64,000 bases of DNA from Dipteris shenzhenensis (Eukaryota; Polypodiophyta; Polypodiopsida; Gleicheniales). The notes beneath the pieces are model-generated. The model ran no database searches. It was not told the DNA's origin and was given only the letters and a program-made list of their open reading frames with translations. Every line of letters begins with the position of its first letter. Within the stretch, counting starts at the first letter, position 1. The position numbers and the translations under genes are program-made. Shown in pieces: positions 11,326 through 22,515 of the stretch. The stretch lies in the NCBI GenBank assembly GCA_047967505.1, contig CM106539.1; one strand, written 5' to 3'.

Positions 11326-11570
11326 CTCGGGGGGATCACTCATCTTATGTAACCCTATCACGTGAGTTCAACGAAAGGATATTTTTAATTTCTAAAATTT
11401 AGAGAATTTAACTTACATAAGGGATTATTTTAAATGATTTTAGAAAAAAATAACAGATTTCTATATAAAAAGGGTAGATTTTATTAATGAAAAATCTACG
11501 GGTAAGGGATTTTACAAATAAGCCTTGAACGCACGTGATATAGAGAGTTATACATAGTGACCCCCCTGAG
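11326..11570 (-). mobile_element. hAT-type MITE, copy A
   Basis: A 245-bp element with ends CTCGGGGGGATCAC / GTGACCCCCCTGAG. Flanks TCCCGGCT (11318-11325) and TGCCGGCT (11571-11578) form an 8-bp target duplication with one mismatch. Orientation is opposite to copies B-E: its left end matches their right ends (CACGTGAGTTCAAC against GTTGAACTCACGTG). It interrupts the gypsy reading frame between RT and RNase H. No transposase is encoded; the 8-bp duplication points to hAT-type mobilisation. Confidence 0.88.
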
Positions 11571-12504
11571 TGCCGGCTATTAAGAAGATTTATATTGCGG
11601 TTTGCCATGATAGCTCTAGACCACTTTACAAATTATTAGTGGAATTCTTATGGATCGAAGAGTGTGACCAAGCCTTTGAGCTTTTAAAGTGGCGCCAATC
11701 ACAACACCCATCCTTATATCTCCCAATTGGGATATTGATTTCATGTTCATACTGATGGATCCAAGTATCCAATGTGGAGTGTGCTTTGTCAACCTGGTGA
11801 ACATAAGAAAGACTACCCATTCTACTTCACCACTCGACAACTCAATGATGCAGAGATTAACTATACCACCACAGAAAGAGAAGCCCTAGCAATGGTGTAT
11901 AGTGTAAAGAAATTTTGGCACTATCTCGGCACTATCTACTGGCAAATGATTTTGTCTTCTACACCGACCATCAAGCATTGCTTTATCTTGTGAACCGTCC
12001 ATGTACAACAGGAAGAATAAACCAAATGGCTCCTCTTGCTTCAAGAATTCAACTTCAAAATAGTGCTCCGCAAAGGTGCCCAACACTACATTGTCGATCA
12101 CATGTCTCGTGTCAAGTTAGGAGAAGAAGCCACTGGAGTAGAAGATGACTTAGAACTAGATGCCACACTATTTCAAATCGATGTTGTTCCAAAGTGGTGT
12201 GGAGATATCATTGGTTACTTAATGGCAACAAGACCACCCCCTGAAATGAAAGCAGTAGATGCCAAAAAATTGATTCTAAAGGCTGCACCCTATTAACTCA
12301 TTGTAGGACAACTATATGAGATAGCAAAGAACCAGATATTAAGAAGATGTGTAATGCCTCATGAGATCATGCCAATCCTAAGTGAAGTCCATGAAGGCAT
12401 TGCAGGCAGACACTTCCAAGGGGAAGCCACATCAAGAAAAGTTCTCCTCGCAGGCTACTGGTGGCCAACACTGTGGGCAAATGCCTATGAATATGTAAAA
12501 GGCT

Positions 12505-13242
12505 GTGATGTATGCCAACAAACTACTAAACCACAGAGACTTCAATCCCCTAACAATAGTTGTTGCACAAAAACCATTTGAAAAATGGGGGATTGACTAT
12601 GTGGGTCCCATCCATCCAATAGCAAAAGAAACACAGGCACGCTACATCATTGTGGCCACTGATTACTTTACAAAATGGGCTAAAGCTAAAGCAGTCAGAA
12701 AGGCAGATGCCAGAAGCACAACAAGATTCTTATACAAAAAAATGATCACCCGATTCAGATGTCCCATCGAAATTGTATCAGATAGAGGCACACATTTTGT
12801 CAATGAGGTAATCCAAGAACTCTTGTCTGGCTTCATGGTAATCCATAGAAGAAGCACACCCTACTACCTCCAAGGGAATGGACAGGCCGAATCCACCAAC
12901 AAAATAATATGTATTATACTCACCAAGGTAGTAGAACCACAGCGTTCTGGTTGGGCAGAGAAACTGAATGCAGCCTTATGGGCATACAAAACCACACTCA
13001 AGGTTAGTACAGGGAACACACCTTTTCAATTGGTGTACGGCCTTGAAGCTATGGTCCCACTAGAATTTGTAATACCAAACCTATGCATAGTAGTACAGGA
13101 ATGCATGGGAGACCATGAATCCTTGAAAGAAAGACTCTATCAGTTGGAGAAGCATACAAAGACAAGACTAGTCACCTACCATGCCATGACAACAGAAAAA
13201 TGCAGAAGAAAGGCATGGTTTGATAGAAATCTTAAAGCTTAA
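12505..13242 (+). CDS. Gypsy integrase core, open segment of the remnant
   Basis: The longest intact stretch (245 codons) of the gypsy remnant. The integrase catalytic triad can be read: Asp in WGIDYVGPI, Asp in VSDRGTHFVNE and Glu in GNGQAESTNK. The preceding frame supplies GCDVCQQ, the Cys half of the zinc finger. Such an enzyme joins retrotransposon cDNA to the genome, but here it is cut from protease, RT and a start context, so independent expression is unlikely. Confidence 0.7.
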   Translation: MMYANKLLNHRDFNPLTIVVAQKPFEKWGIDYVGPIHPIAKETQARYIIVATDYFTKWAKAKAVRKADARSTTRFLYKKMITRFRCPIEIVSDRGTHFVNEVIQELLSGFMVIHRRSTPYYLQGNGQAESTNKIICIILTKVVEPQRSGWAEKLNAALWAYKTTLKVSTGNTPFQLVYGLEAMVPLEFVIPNLCIVVQECMGDHESLKERLYQLEKHTKTRLVTYHAMTTEKCRRKAWFDRNLKA

Positions 13243-13469
13243 GACATCAAGAAAGTGACTTGGTCCTGTTATACAATGCCAAACTACACAAGGGGAAACT
13301 GAAGTATCTAGGTCAAGAACCATACCACATACAAAAGATGAATCCCACCAGAGTTGTACTGCTAGAAACATTGGATGGAGTCCAATTCAACACAACAATA
13401 AACGGGAGCCCACCGATTGAAGCGCTACTACATCAACATGCAAGCCATCCCCGACAAAAATGAAGATTT

Positions 13470-15090
13470 GGGAAACCAAGTCTTTCTTAGTTAGGATTAG
13501 ATTGTATCACGAGCACTCACTTGCATATGTACGTCTTCGCACATATAGGTAGCATCAATTGATTTTAACCTAGGGCTCAGAAGTGATGCCTGAGTACTAG
13601 TTGCCCTATGAAAATCCCAATAACAAAAAAAGCATATAGTTAGTCCCTACCTAGCTACTAGGTCAGGTACACTCACACGCTTTCGCTTAGACACATAGAT
13701 GATTGCATGAATAATTGTGCCACACACTTTCATTCCACACTCTAAAAGCATGTAAAAAATAAGATCTCCCACACATACACAAAAAGGTCATACCTACATG
13801 CCAACCAATATAATGATCAATGGTACACCACATGCACATGGATGCAGGTTCAAAAAAGATGCCACCACTAAAGAGGATGTGGAAAAAGAGCCCATTGCCT
13901 CAACCCACGAAACCCCCTCTAGAGTTCGTAGCTATCTACATCCTCTCAACCACGATGACCACACGCATTTTTGGTCCAGAGTGATAGCTTCAAAGAGTAT
14001 TCAGTGCATGACCAAGAAGAACAAATGCTACCCCAGTCACCACCGGCCTACACAACCATTGACGGGGCCTAGTCACTAGAACTTGTTTGGCCACCCACAT
14101 CGACTTATGCTCTTTCCCAAGAAGAAACATCTTACTTAGAGCAAAGGGGTCTAGGCAGTTTGCATGAGAGCCTAAAATCCTTGGAGTCCTATAATGACCA
14201 CATATATCAAAGACTTTCTCCATTCTTACCACTCCAACAATGCAAAGGTTGGCCACGTATGATACAATCACTATACATCAGAGCCCACTAAACATTATCC
14301 TTGATAGTACAATCATTCAAAGGGCTTTCTCACTGCCAACACAAGGTGCCAAATACCCTACATGGCCTGTTGATGCAAACTTTCTCGAAGTATAGTCTCT
14401 TCTTCATCAGCGCTTTATTCATCGTCAAATTGAGAAATATCTTGGATTGCTGAAAACCGATGGACTCTCAAGTATCTGCTGCTTCTTTAATGTTTGCTTC
14501 TTTGGTAGTTCATCCGACTACATTTCTGAATCTTTTGAGACATCTAGCAAATCCTCCTCTAGTAGCTTCTCCTCCATTTTCACACTCTTGCTATCTCGCA
14601 CAGGTGCTACTTTAGATTTTGGGGCCATCTGTTCACTTGCCACCGCTGATAGTAGATCAAGCTCTAGACACAACCTTGGGAGTTCTTTTCATTATGAATA
14701 TCTCGATTTGCAAAGGACATCCTCCAAAAAATGCTGGCTTGAACACAACTTCGAACAAAAGTCAGAGCTAACTGATTTTGGCAAGGATAAAAATAGCTAA
14801 ACCTCACACACGTCAATTCAAACTGAAGAGAGTTTTTATAATGATGAGATGTTACTATTGGCTCTTTCCCACAGCTTCCGTGGGAAGAGCAGGGTAATCT
14901 CAGTATGCAGGGTTTCAAGGCTTTTTGTCACCTACAGATATATCGGGGTTGTCGTTTGTAGTATACATGTAGCTTAGGACCGCGAGTCATGTTCCGGTGA
15001 GAGACATATGCTTAAGTGTGGTAAGCAAACATAGTGCATGCATGTGTAAAAGGAACATGTATCATCATAATTGAGGTAATGAAGGCTTTC
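13470..15090. other. No recognisable gene
   Basis: The sequence after the gypsy tail has no frame with recognisable domains. Ser-rich and Lys-rich frames at 13798-14079 and 14447-14800 have no family features and no splice context. It may be the 3' non-coding part of the gypsy element or old intergenic DNA. Confidence 0.5.
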
Positions 15091-15500
15091 GTGTTCATTG
15101 GGGATTGCAGGGTTTAGGAGGAGTTTAAGAGTTAGAAGAAGGTTCCAGGGTTTACAAGGAGGTTCCAAGGTTAGAACGAGTTCCAAGGTTTAGAAGGAGG
15201 TCCAAGGTTTAGAAGGAGGTTCCAAGGTTTAAAGAGAGGTTCCAAAGTTTACAAGGAGGTTCTAGAGTTTAGAAGAGGTTCCATGGTATAGAGTAGGGTA
15301 CATGGTGGAGAACTCGTCTCCCTTATAGATCATGTAGATTATGGGTTGAGGAACTAAGGGTTTAGGGGGAGCATAGGAGTGGGAGAGGAAGAAGTTGTAA
15401 GAGCATGGGGGAAAGAAGAGAGAGGAGGGAGGAGGAGGAGGAGGAGGAGGGAGGAGGAGGAGGAAGAGGGAGGAGGAGGAGGGAGGAGGAGAGGGAGAGG
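15090..15500. repeat. 22-bp GGTTCCAAGGTTTAGAAGGA minisatellite followed by GGA-rich tract
   Basis: From about 15105 to 15290 the unit AGAAGGAGGTTCCAAGGTTT repeats roughly eight times with 1-4 bp changes. From 15418 to 15500 (GGA)n/(GGAGGA) runs dominate. Frames encoding poly-Pro/Ser on the minus strand here are repeat translations, not genes. Confidence 0.8.
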
Positions 15501-15629
15501 ATGGGTTGCATTGGCCTGATGAACCATCTAGTTTCTTTGTAAGGAAGATGACTAAGTGCTGGAATACAAAGGAAGTCATCCACGGTTGCATGGATATTGT
15601 GACAATGATTATGTCAGAGATCATGAGAC

Positions 15630-16115
15630 AAGGAGATCGACACAGGGATATGCATTTTTTCTTGGTCAAGGTGCTATATCATGGTTGTCAAACAAATAGC
15701 CAACTATTTCTTTGTCTTCAACTGAAGCAGAATATAGGGCACTCACTACAAGTGCATGTGAGGCTATATGGCTCAAAAGACTATTGTCAGAAACACACTA
15801 CCCTGTGTGAAAGCCAACAACAATATACTGTGATAATCAATTGGCTCAAGCATTAGCCAAGAATCTAGTATATCACCCTAGGACAAAGCACATTGATGTT
15901 AGAGAGCACTTCATCAGAGAAAGAGTGTTACTTGGTGACATCACACTACAGCATTGTGATAGCAAAGAGAATGTTGCAGACATCCTTACCAAACCACTCG
16001 GTAAAGAGCTTTTTAAAAAACACCGATTAGCTCTTGGTTTGACGCAAAGGAAGGACATTCCCAGAATCATCATCTTGAGGGAAGGCCTACTTCATGATGT
16101 TGATCTTGAGGGAGG
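15630..16115 (+). pseudogene. Copia RNase H 3' remnant
   Basis: GQGAISWLSNK (from about 15663), LSSTEAEYRALTTSACEAIW and then LAKNLVYHPRTKHIDVREHF to the pol end are the Ty1/copia RNase H C-terminus. Two in-frame stops lie in the first part: TAG inside the SWLSNK-QPT region and TGA before the KPTTIYCDN segment. Everything upstream of this point is missing. It ends in DLEGG followed by a purine tract (CTTGAGGGAGG), the usual copia polypurine tract next to the 3' LTR. Confidence 0.85.
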
Positions 16116-16400
16116 TGTTGAGAGTTCACGCTCAACATCATGTGATCACATGTGCATAGCACCATCATATGATCATATGTGCATAGCACGAACCTTATAG
16201 AGTTCTTTAAAGGAAAGGGTTAGATCCCCTAACCCTAACCCTAAATGGGTTTGTATATATTCCATTTTTTCAACTAAATCTAGTGTACAGTTAGTCATTT
16301 GTGGTGTGCTCTCTAGCTGTGCCCTCTCTCCTCATCTCCACTCTTCTCCTCTCCCCTCTTCATATTTTGTCAAGTTCTAGAACCCAAAACAACTTCAAGA
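16116..16400 (+). mobile_element. Copia 3' LTR (right end not defined)
   Basis: Starts TGTTGAGAGTTCACGCTCAACA immediately after the polypurine tract at 16105-16115. It holds a TATA-like GTATATATT near 16252 followed by CT-rich sequence (16310-16365). I cannot find the CA end or a matching 5' LTR, so the right boundary is a guess. The internal remnant upstream belongs to the same element. Confidence 0.55.
16227..16245. repeat. Short telomere-like repeat inside the LTR
   Basis: CCCTAACCCTAACCCTAAA: three tandem telomere-like units, close to the plant telomere/telobox motif (CCCTAAA). It lies about 25 bp upstream of the LTR TATA-like site. It is far too short to be an interstitial telomere; a promoter telobox is possible. 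Confidence 0.6.
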
Positions 16401-17590
16401 TTTGGCAAGAATCAACATTTTGGTCATTTGTTTACGGGATTGGACCTCACCCACTCCTTATCAATCACACACACTACATTCCTATCAACTTAAAACACTA
16501 AAAAGCACCAAAAGCAAGCTTCAAATGCTCCCAAATGGCTTTCCAACAATAAAAATAGTTATCCTACTTTTTCATCCTCCCTCTCTTTTCTCCTACAACT
16601 CCACTAACAAGCTCCAAGTTAGCCTTGAAGACTTGTGCAATGGGTAGATATTCAAGGCAAATAAGTGCAAATGCAAAAACATACCTTTTCTCCCCGGTAG
16701 TAGTGCCAAAAATGTTGTGGGTCTTGGCAGTGACTCAAGTGTCATGGGGATGTTGAAGATATGCCGATGGAGCCTCCATTGTAAGATACTCTTTGCGGGA
16801 GTAATGCAAGGCATGAGTCGTCCGCATGTGTCACTCAAGCGGCCTCCGAATTGTTGCAATAATGTGTCTCCATGAGAGAAAGAGGGAAGGGAGAGAGGGG
16901 AGAGGAGAGGGGAGAAGGGAAGGAGATGGAGAAGGAGAAGGGAATAGGAAAGTAAACGGGGATGGAGTGGCAGACACAAGGGCACTACAATGGAAATAAG
17001 AGAACACCCAAAAGACTCTCTTGGAAGAGGAAGGAAACATACCCCATGACACTTGAGTCACAACTCTCTTGGAAATAACAAATGGAAAAAAGAGGAAGGA
17101 CTTTCTTACCTAGAATAGTCCCGCTCGGTGTTTTGTGGACTAGCCCTACAAAAAAGAGGAAACATACCATTTTTCAAATAACTAGTTAGAGAAAGGAGGA
17201 GTTTAGAGAAGCAACTTCTCAAAGGGATTGGATTGAGGAGACAAGCGTAAGCCTACAAACAAGGAGAAAGCATAAGCCTACAAACAAAGAGAAAGAGGAG
17301 GAAGAGATAATCGTAGGCACAAGGTCTTACAGGTATTCTAAAATGTAGGGTTAGTGTACTGATAATCATGATGCATTAGCGTAATTATGCTTATGTTATA
17401 TTGTTGACATGACTTCTTTGTTGCTTTGATAGTTCATCCTCCCAATTACAATAAAAGGTTGCTTATAATAAGATTTTAGAAATGCTATATTCAAGATCAG
17501 CAGTACTGTGAGGTATGCTTAATATCAAATCGCATTGATTGCACTTTTTTCAATTTAAGTAGAATAATCTGTAGACTGATTATGAATATA
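16401..17590. other. No gene; GA-rich stretches
   Basis: AG-rich, low-complexity sequence at 16870-16965 and 17210-17320 with no recognisable coding content. Minus-strand Leu/Pro/Ser-rich frames here are translations of the GA tracts. Confidence 0.5.
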
Positions 17591-17613
17591 TCTTACATGA
17601 GCATGTGAAATAG

Positions 17614-19250
17614 GTGGATATCTCAAAAAGAGATCTCCATATCAACCATCGAGAAGGCTAGGGTGGAATCCATCGAAGCTGTATGCTTGCTTGAGAAACA
17701 CTTTCCCTCGAGCATTATGACAACTAAAGTGCACTTGCTTGTGCACATAGTTGATGAGGTGGCCATTGCAGGTACCGTTCATAATCAGTGGATGTTTTTT
17801 CTCAAGCGGTTTATGAAAACTTTGAAGGGATTTGTAAGACAAAGAGCAAGACTAGAAGCAAGCATGGCAGAGGGATGGCTTGTGCAAGAGTTTCTTGCAT
17901 CCACGGATCCCGATATGCTGCAAGCTTGGCATAACAAGGATGATGATCGCATCGTTGGCGAGGTTCCCCTAGGAAAAGGGATTGAAAGAAAGATGAGCGA
18001 AGAGAAAATGGAGAAATTCAATAAGTTTTGTATTCTCAATAGCAAGGAGGTGCAGAAGTGGATTGAGAGATATGAAGCAGCCAAAGCAGAAAGAATAAAT
18101 GCAAGGACGAGATTCAAAGTAATGTACAAGCGATTCCAACCATATCCATGGGATCTGGCTCTTCTCCCCACTCATATGTCACTTGATTGGCTATAACTGG
18201 CTCTACATAAAGCCGAACATGATGCAGAGACAATAAACGAGTGCAAGTGAGAGTTATCATCTGGATGTATGATGCATGTAAGTTTTGTACCTCTTGACAT
18301 AATTAAAGTAATTATTTGTGGCAATATATGCCATAAAATAGATGCATCTTCATTGTTTTAACAATGCTCTTTTACAATACAGAAAGTACAGTGCATTATG
18401 GTCATATGGATGACATTTTTGCGTGGAAGGCATCGATTCAAAGAGAGTCACGTATGATTGTGGAGTCATGGCTAACTTCACACAAGATAGCCGAGCAAGT
18501 GCTTTGGATACCAATCTTCTCTCCTCACAGTTGCATTATTGTGGAACCGTATGCAAAATCTATGAAGTTGATTTTAAACAATTTAGTATTTTCATTCTTG
18601 ATGTAAAATGGTTTAGAACTATTTACAATGGTCCCCATGCGACAGTGAGAAAAGACAGTAGCAGTTTCTTTGCAATAGACTCCACCAAACTTTAGACCAA
18701 TGAAAGTGATACTTTTGTTCTTCCCAAGCAATGTGAGCAGGTGCATACTAATGATTTAATTAATCAAAGCTTTCGTTTTTAAAGATCCATTGATACATGT
18801 ACATAAGCATAATTTCATATATATAATTGATGGCATTTGGCACCCATCTTCAATATAGGTGGTTTTTCATCCGGATCGTTCTAATTCAAGATGGTGGTAC
18901 GTGATCCCAGTTGCACCATGAAGTAAGAAAAATTTTTAAGATAGAGATGTGGATATGGAGATACCACTACCAATGCCGGATCTAATTGATCCAGATGAAT
19001 CTAGCAAAGAAGATGAAGATCACAATATGAGCCAAGAGGAAGATGCACATAATGACATCATATAGGAGGAAGATGGAGATCACGATATTGAGGAAAAAGA
19101 CAATGATCAACAAGAATCACCACACTTTATTGAAGAAGATGATGTACTCTTAGGTGAACGTACGATGCTAGAGTACGATGATGATATAGGAGATCAACTT
19201 GGTATAGAGTCAGAGATAGACTTGTTTGGCACATTAGACTTGGCTTAGGA
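17614..19250 (+). pseudogene. CACTA (En/Spm) transposase remnant, C-terminal part
   Basis: Three blocks parallel the CACTA element at 43-50 kb. 17614-18196 resembles DUF4218 (VHLLVHIVDEVAIAGTVH, RFMKTLKGFVRQRARLE, SMAEGWLVQE). 18387-18741 resembles DUF4216 (SKRVTYDCGVMANF, FILDVKWFRT, TFVLPKQCEQV). 18859-19248 is an acidic tail. DUF4218 and DUF4216 accompany tnp2-type CACTA transposases. Damage includes a frameshift near 17665, a stop before TNESDTFVLP (TAG about 18693) and a TAG near 19062. The tnp2 catalytic part is missing altogether. Introns have AG acceptors (for example AAATAG at 17613). Confidence 0.75.
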
Positions 19251-19429
19251 TGAAACCATTAATGTAAATGCTCTTCATTGATTTTTTTCATCTCAAACTT
19301 GGACATGAATATATGAGCTTCAAAGGCTTGATGTACACGGTCTCGTACTTTTATTCTCTCAAAAGATCAAACATGTATAAAAATTTTAAAATTTTTGTCA
19401 TTAGAAAAGACTATCTTTTGAGGTCGATA

Positions 19430-19686
19430 TGGGAAAAAAACTCTCTCGAAAACGTCGCTATAGAAAACTATCTCAGTGACGTCACTATATAACAACCATT
19501 GCCAATCTAATAAAAGTCGCTATATAGCGACTTTAGGCTATATAGTGACCCTTAACGAACCCCACTTTACTAAAGTTGCTATATAACAACCCTTAATGAA
19601 CCCCGCTTCCAATACCGATGATTAGCGCCCCGTGCATGCTAAACATCGGTACTTAAGCGTCGCAATAGGATCCGTATGTAGTAGTG
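19430..19686 (+). mobile_element. CACTA right terminus with subterminal repeats
   Basis: The stretch carries GTCGCTATATAGCGACTTTAG and several degenerate copies (GTCGCTATAG, GTCACTATATAACAACC, GTTGCTATATAACAACC), the sort of subterminal motif cluster CACTA elements show. It ends GTATGTAGTAGTG at 19686, whose complement begins CACTACTAC, a canonical CACTA terminus. No matching left end was found in the window, so the target duplication cannot be tested. Confidence 0.6.
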
Positions 19687-20312
19687 CAATGGCTTGTATG
19701 TAATGTTAATAATCCAACAGCCTCAAACTCTCCAACCATCCTCTAATATAATCGTCTAAGGATGTGTGATCCCCCCGAGCTTTTTCTACAAGACTATGCG
19801 GACTGATTTGGCAAAAGGCATCATATATAGGAGTGGATGTGTTTCTAGGGCGATACTCTCCTCCTGGTACAATAAAAATCTGAGAGAGCAGTAATATTTA
19901 CATATTTCAGCAGAATACCATCCTGTAGTGTCTTGAAATTCTTAAAATAGAGCAATTCTACAAGGTAATGTGAGTGGATTGGACAAAAAATGAGATATAA
20001 AAAATTTGGGTAGCTTTTAGGCTAGCTCTAGCTCTAATACCATGTTGAATGGAGGAAGAGAGAGAGAGAGAGAGAGCACACGAGTTTCTCCTAAAGTAGT
20101 GAGTAGTATATTGATAGCTCATTTGTTTATATATTTGAGAGCTAGTTTGAGTCATGGTGTGCGATATATGGCTCCAACATGTTGAACACTAGAAGAGAGA
20201 GAGATACATAGCAGATGCATCAGCTTGATTTAGCTCACACTCATCTATTCCCATCAAAAATTTGGATCTTGTCCTAGAGGTTGTACCATTATGTTTTGTT
20301 CAATAATTTCCT

Positions 20313-20640
20313 TTGTTCAAGATGGTCGCTATTTGGTTGTAGAGATCGTAATGTTTCATTCTCAACTTTGTGGCACCCACCACCTATGTCTTTTAGGTCC
20401 TACACTTCATCTTAGGGTTTATTTTTTCATTTCTTTGGAATGATTGTTACATCATTTTTTTTAATTGCATGAACCTCAATAGGTGTATTAAGTTAGTATA
20501 AGCAAAAACTTGGTTAAATTATGCTTCAATATTCTTTCTCTCCATGCTTTTCATCGGATTTATAGATTCAACACTTTCCAAACTCTTTGTAGCATCACAT
20601 CTTGGAATCCCTATTTGATTGCTTGTATGCTTGTAATGTT
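20313..20640 (+). repeat. Dispersed repeat Y, copy 1
   Basis: Colinear with 60031-60370. Shared blocks include GCTATTTGGTTG, CTTTGTGGCAC, TGCATGAACCTCA/GTATGAACCTCAG, TATGCTTCAATA, CCATGCTTTTCATC and TTTGATTG. Divergence is substantial. It contains no coding frame; likely an untranslated part of an old transposon. Confidence 0.6.
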
Positions 20641-21419
20641 TGTTAAAGTGTCTCTCAAGATGCTTCCTTCCACTTCTAAGATTAAACAAAGGTTGAAGGG
20701 GAATTGAAGAGGTTTTAGGCTCGAACAAATTCACAACAATCTAGAATCCAAAATGGTCGATCCTATTCAATATTGGAGTAACTCTCTCAAGTGCAATAAC
20801 TGAAGTGCCAATCCACATGGTATCCCAAGTTCCACGAGGAAATTTTTCTCCCAAAGTACTATATTGATAGCTCATAGGTATATACAGGGATTTTAAAAGT
20901 GCGTTTTTAAAAATAATAATACATACTTTTTTATTAAAAAATGCATCTTCAAGTTCTAAACAAAAAAAATGTGCTTCTTTAAACCGGTCTAATGTAACTT
21001 GTTAACTGGCCAAATACCATGCAGTATATGCAAATATCACATGTATATTTCTAAACATACCGCAAGATAAATAAAAATATAGTGCGACATTTTAAACACC
21101 ACATGGTAAATTAGTATATGCCGGTGCAGTAGATTTTTGGGCACCACATGTCTCAACTAGGGCCATTAAGATATTGCATGGTAACTAGGGGTACCATGTG
21201 GTATTGTTGTGTGAAGGTTATAAAAAGCCAATTTTCCCTTACTCATTGCAAAAATCTTAGTGCACTGTCATTTTTGTTGTTTAGGTTTTTTGCTTTTCTT
21301 GCTCTTTTTGTGAGTTTTCTCTTACTCTTTTTGTGTTGTGAGTTAGGCTAAGTGATGGCCCACCTTGGATGGTTTGAACCACCTCTCCTCCACATCACCC
21401 AAACCAACTCTAGGATGCT

Positions 21420-21421
<2 letters not shown>

Positions 21422-21458
<37 letters not shown>

Positions 21459-21602
21459 CAGAGAGAGAGAGAGAGGGGGGGGGGAGAGAGACAGAGAGAG
21501 AGAGAGAGAGAGATAACTCACTTTGGTAGGTTGAATCACCTCATCTCCACCTCACCCTGACTGCCTATAGGATGGGGGAGAGAGAGAGAGAGAGAGAGAG
21601 TT
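21422..21602. repeat. (GA)n microsatellite arrays
   Basis: Long AG dinucleotide runs at 21422-21452, 21461-21474, 21482-21513 and 21577-21602, broken by G runs (GGGGGG). The two GA blocks sit in a duplicated context (...CACCTC(A/T)TC...CCACCTCACCC), so a local duplication of about 130 bp is likely. Confidence 0.85.
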
Positions 21603-22515
21603 GCATGACAATGTATTAGTTGGGCCATGAGATGATGACTTGCTTTGTCTGGTCAGAGTCACCTTGCCTTAGCTGTTGTGTTCACGTGTCAAATAGAGAA
21701 AGAGAGAGATGCATATTTGTGTGTCATTCAAGCCATGAGATGGCCCTCTTCAGTCGGTGGGAATCACCTTACTTCATGGATGTTTTTATCGAAGCTATAC
21801 TTATATATTAATATAAAATCTTGGTGAAAGTTGATTGAGCTAGTTTTTTTAGTTTCACAATATTTGTAGAACATACTACAATTTTATATATTTTCTCTTG
21901 AATTCTAAGGAAAAAGTTATAAATCCTCGCAAAACTTTAAAGTTTTTCTCATAAAAATTTCAAATCTTGGCAAATCTTTCAAACCTTTATTTCTATCAAG
22001 GCATACACACTTTTGACACCAATATAAAAGTTTCACTTCTTAACAAAATTAATAGGAAAAAATCATCCATGCCTTGCTTTGACTAACATGTTCACTTGTG
22101 ATAATAAAGAGTGAACTTGGGTGATGGAATGTGTTTGCCAGTTAGTCCCCCCTACTTCGATCTAGTGATATATCATATTTATTTATTTATTATTTATATA
22201 TAGGTGTAAGTAGAGGCAGGTTTTATTTTAGATGATAGCCCTCTTTTGCCTGTCGGTTTGTCCCGATAATAACCTTTCCTGACCAAATGTGTTAACTATT
22301 GAAAAGAGTATCTAGATCATCTCGATTATCTAATGCTACTGCATTATTGCTATTCTAGCATTTACCACTCTGATAGATTGATACGAGATAGCGACTTTAC
22401 AAAGTCTTCTAATATATTTAAACAAATACTTTGCATTATGATAGTGGATTGTGTAGTGGGATGCATCTTACTTGACATTAACCCTCCATTGTTTTTGAAA
22501 CCAAAAAGGATTTAG

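Larger units (their letters stand above)
11160..13462 (+). pseudogene. Ty3/gypsy pol remnant (RT end, RNase H, integrase)
   Basis: Plus-strand matches follow gypsy order. VNHGVVLGHIVSQHGIATD (about 11185-11300) is the RT C-terminus. After the MITE insertion come RNase H pieces in several frames: NWDIDF, YTTTEREALAMVYSVKKF and DHQALLYLVN. Then come a zinc-finger region and integrase (12370-13242), and finally VLLYNAKLHKGKLKYLGQEP at 13262, the integrase tail. Frameshifts and stops (for example TAG just after 11300, TAA near 12296) make it non-functional. No LTRs or primer site were found at its edges; it probably decayed in place and was later split by MITE copy A. Confidence 0.85.
19690..22510. 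other. No gene; repeat fragments and GA arrays
   Basis: AT-rich sequence. It includes a fragment of the dispersed X repeat (19783-19850, with GATTTGGCAAAAGGCATCATATATAGG), a GA run at 20053-20075, the Y repeat (20313-20640), long GA/GGGG arrays at 21422-21515 and 21577-21602, and a palindrome-free TATTTATTTATT tract near 22180. No recognisable coding frame. Confidence 0.6.

Noticed and set aside
15262-15669. Poly-Pro/Ser/Leu frames on the minus strand near GGA and GA tracts (also at 16593-17061 and 21348-21539)
   Set aside because: Translations of microsatellite DNA.
16981-16995. GGCACTACAATGG as the missing left end of the 17.6-19.7 kb CACTA remnant
   Set aside because: Agreement with the right terminus (CACTACTACATACGG) stops after about six bases and no subterminal motif follows.
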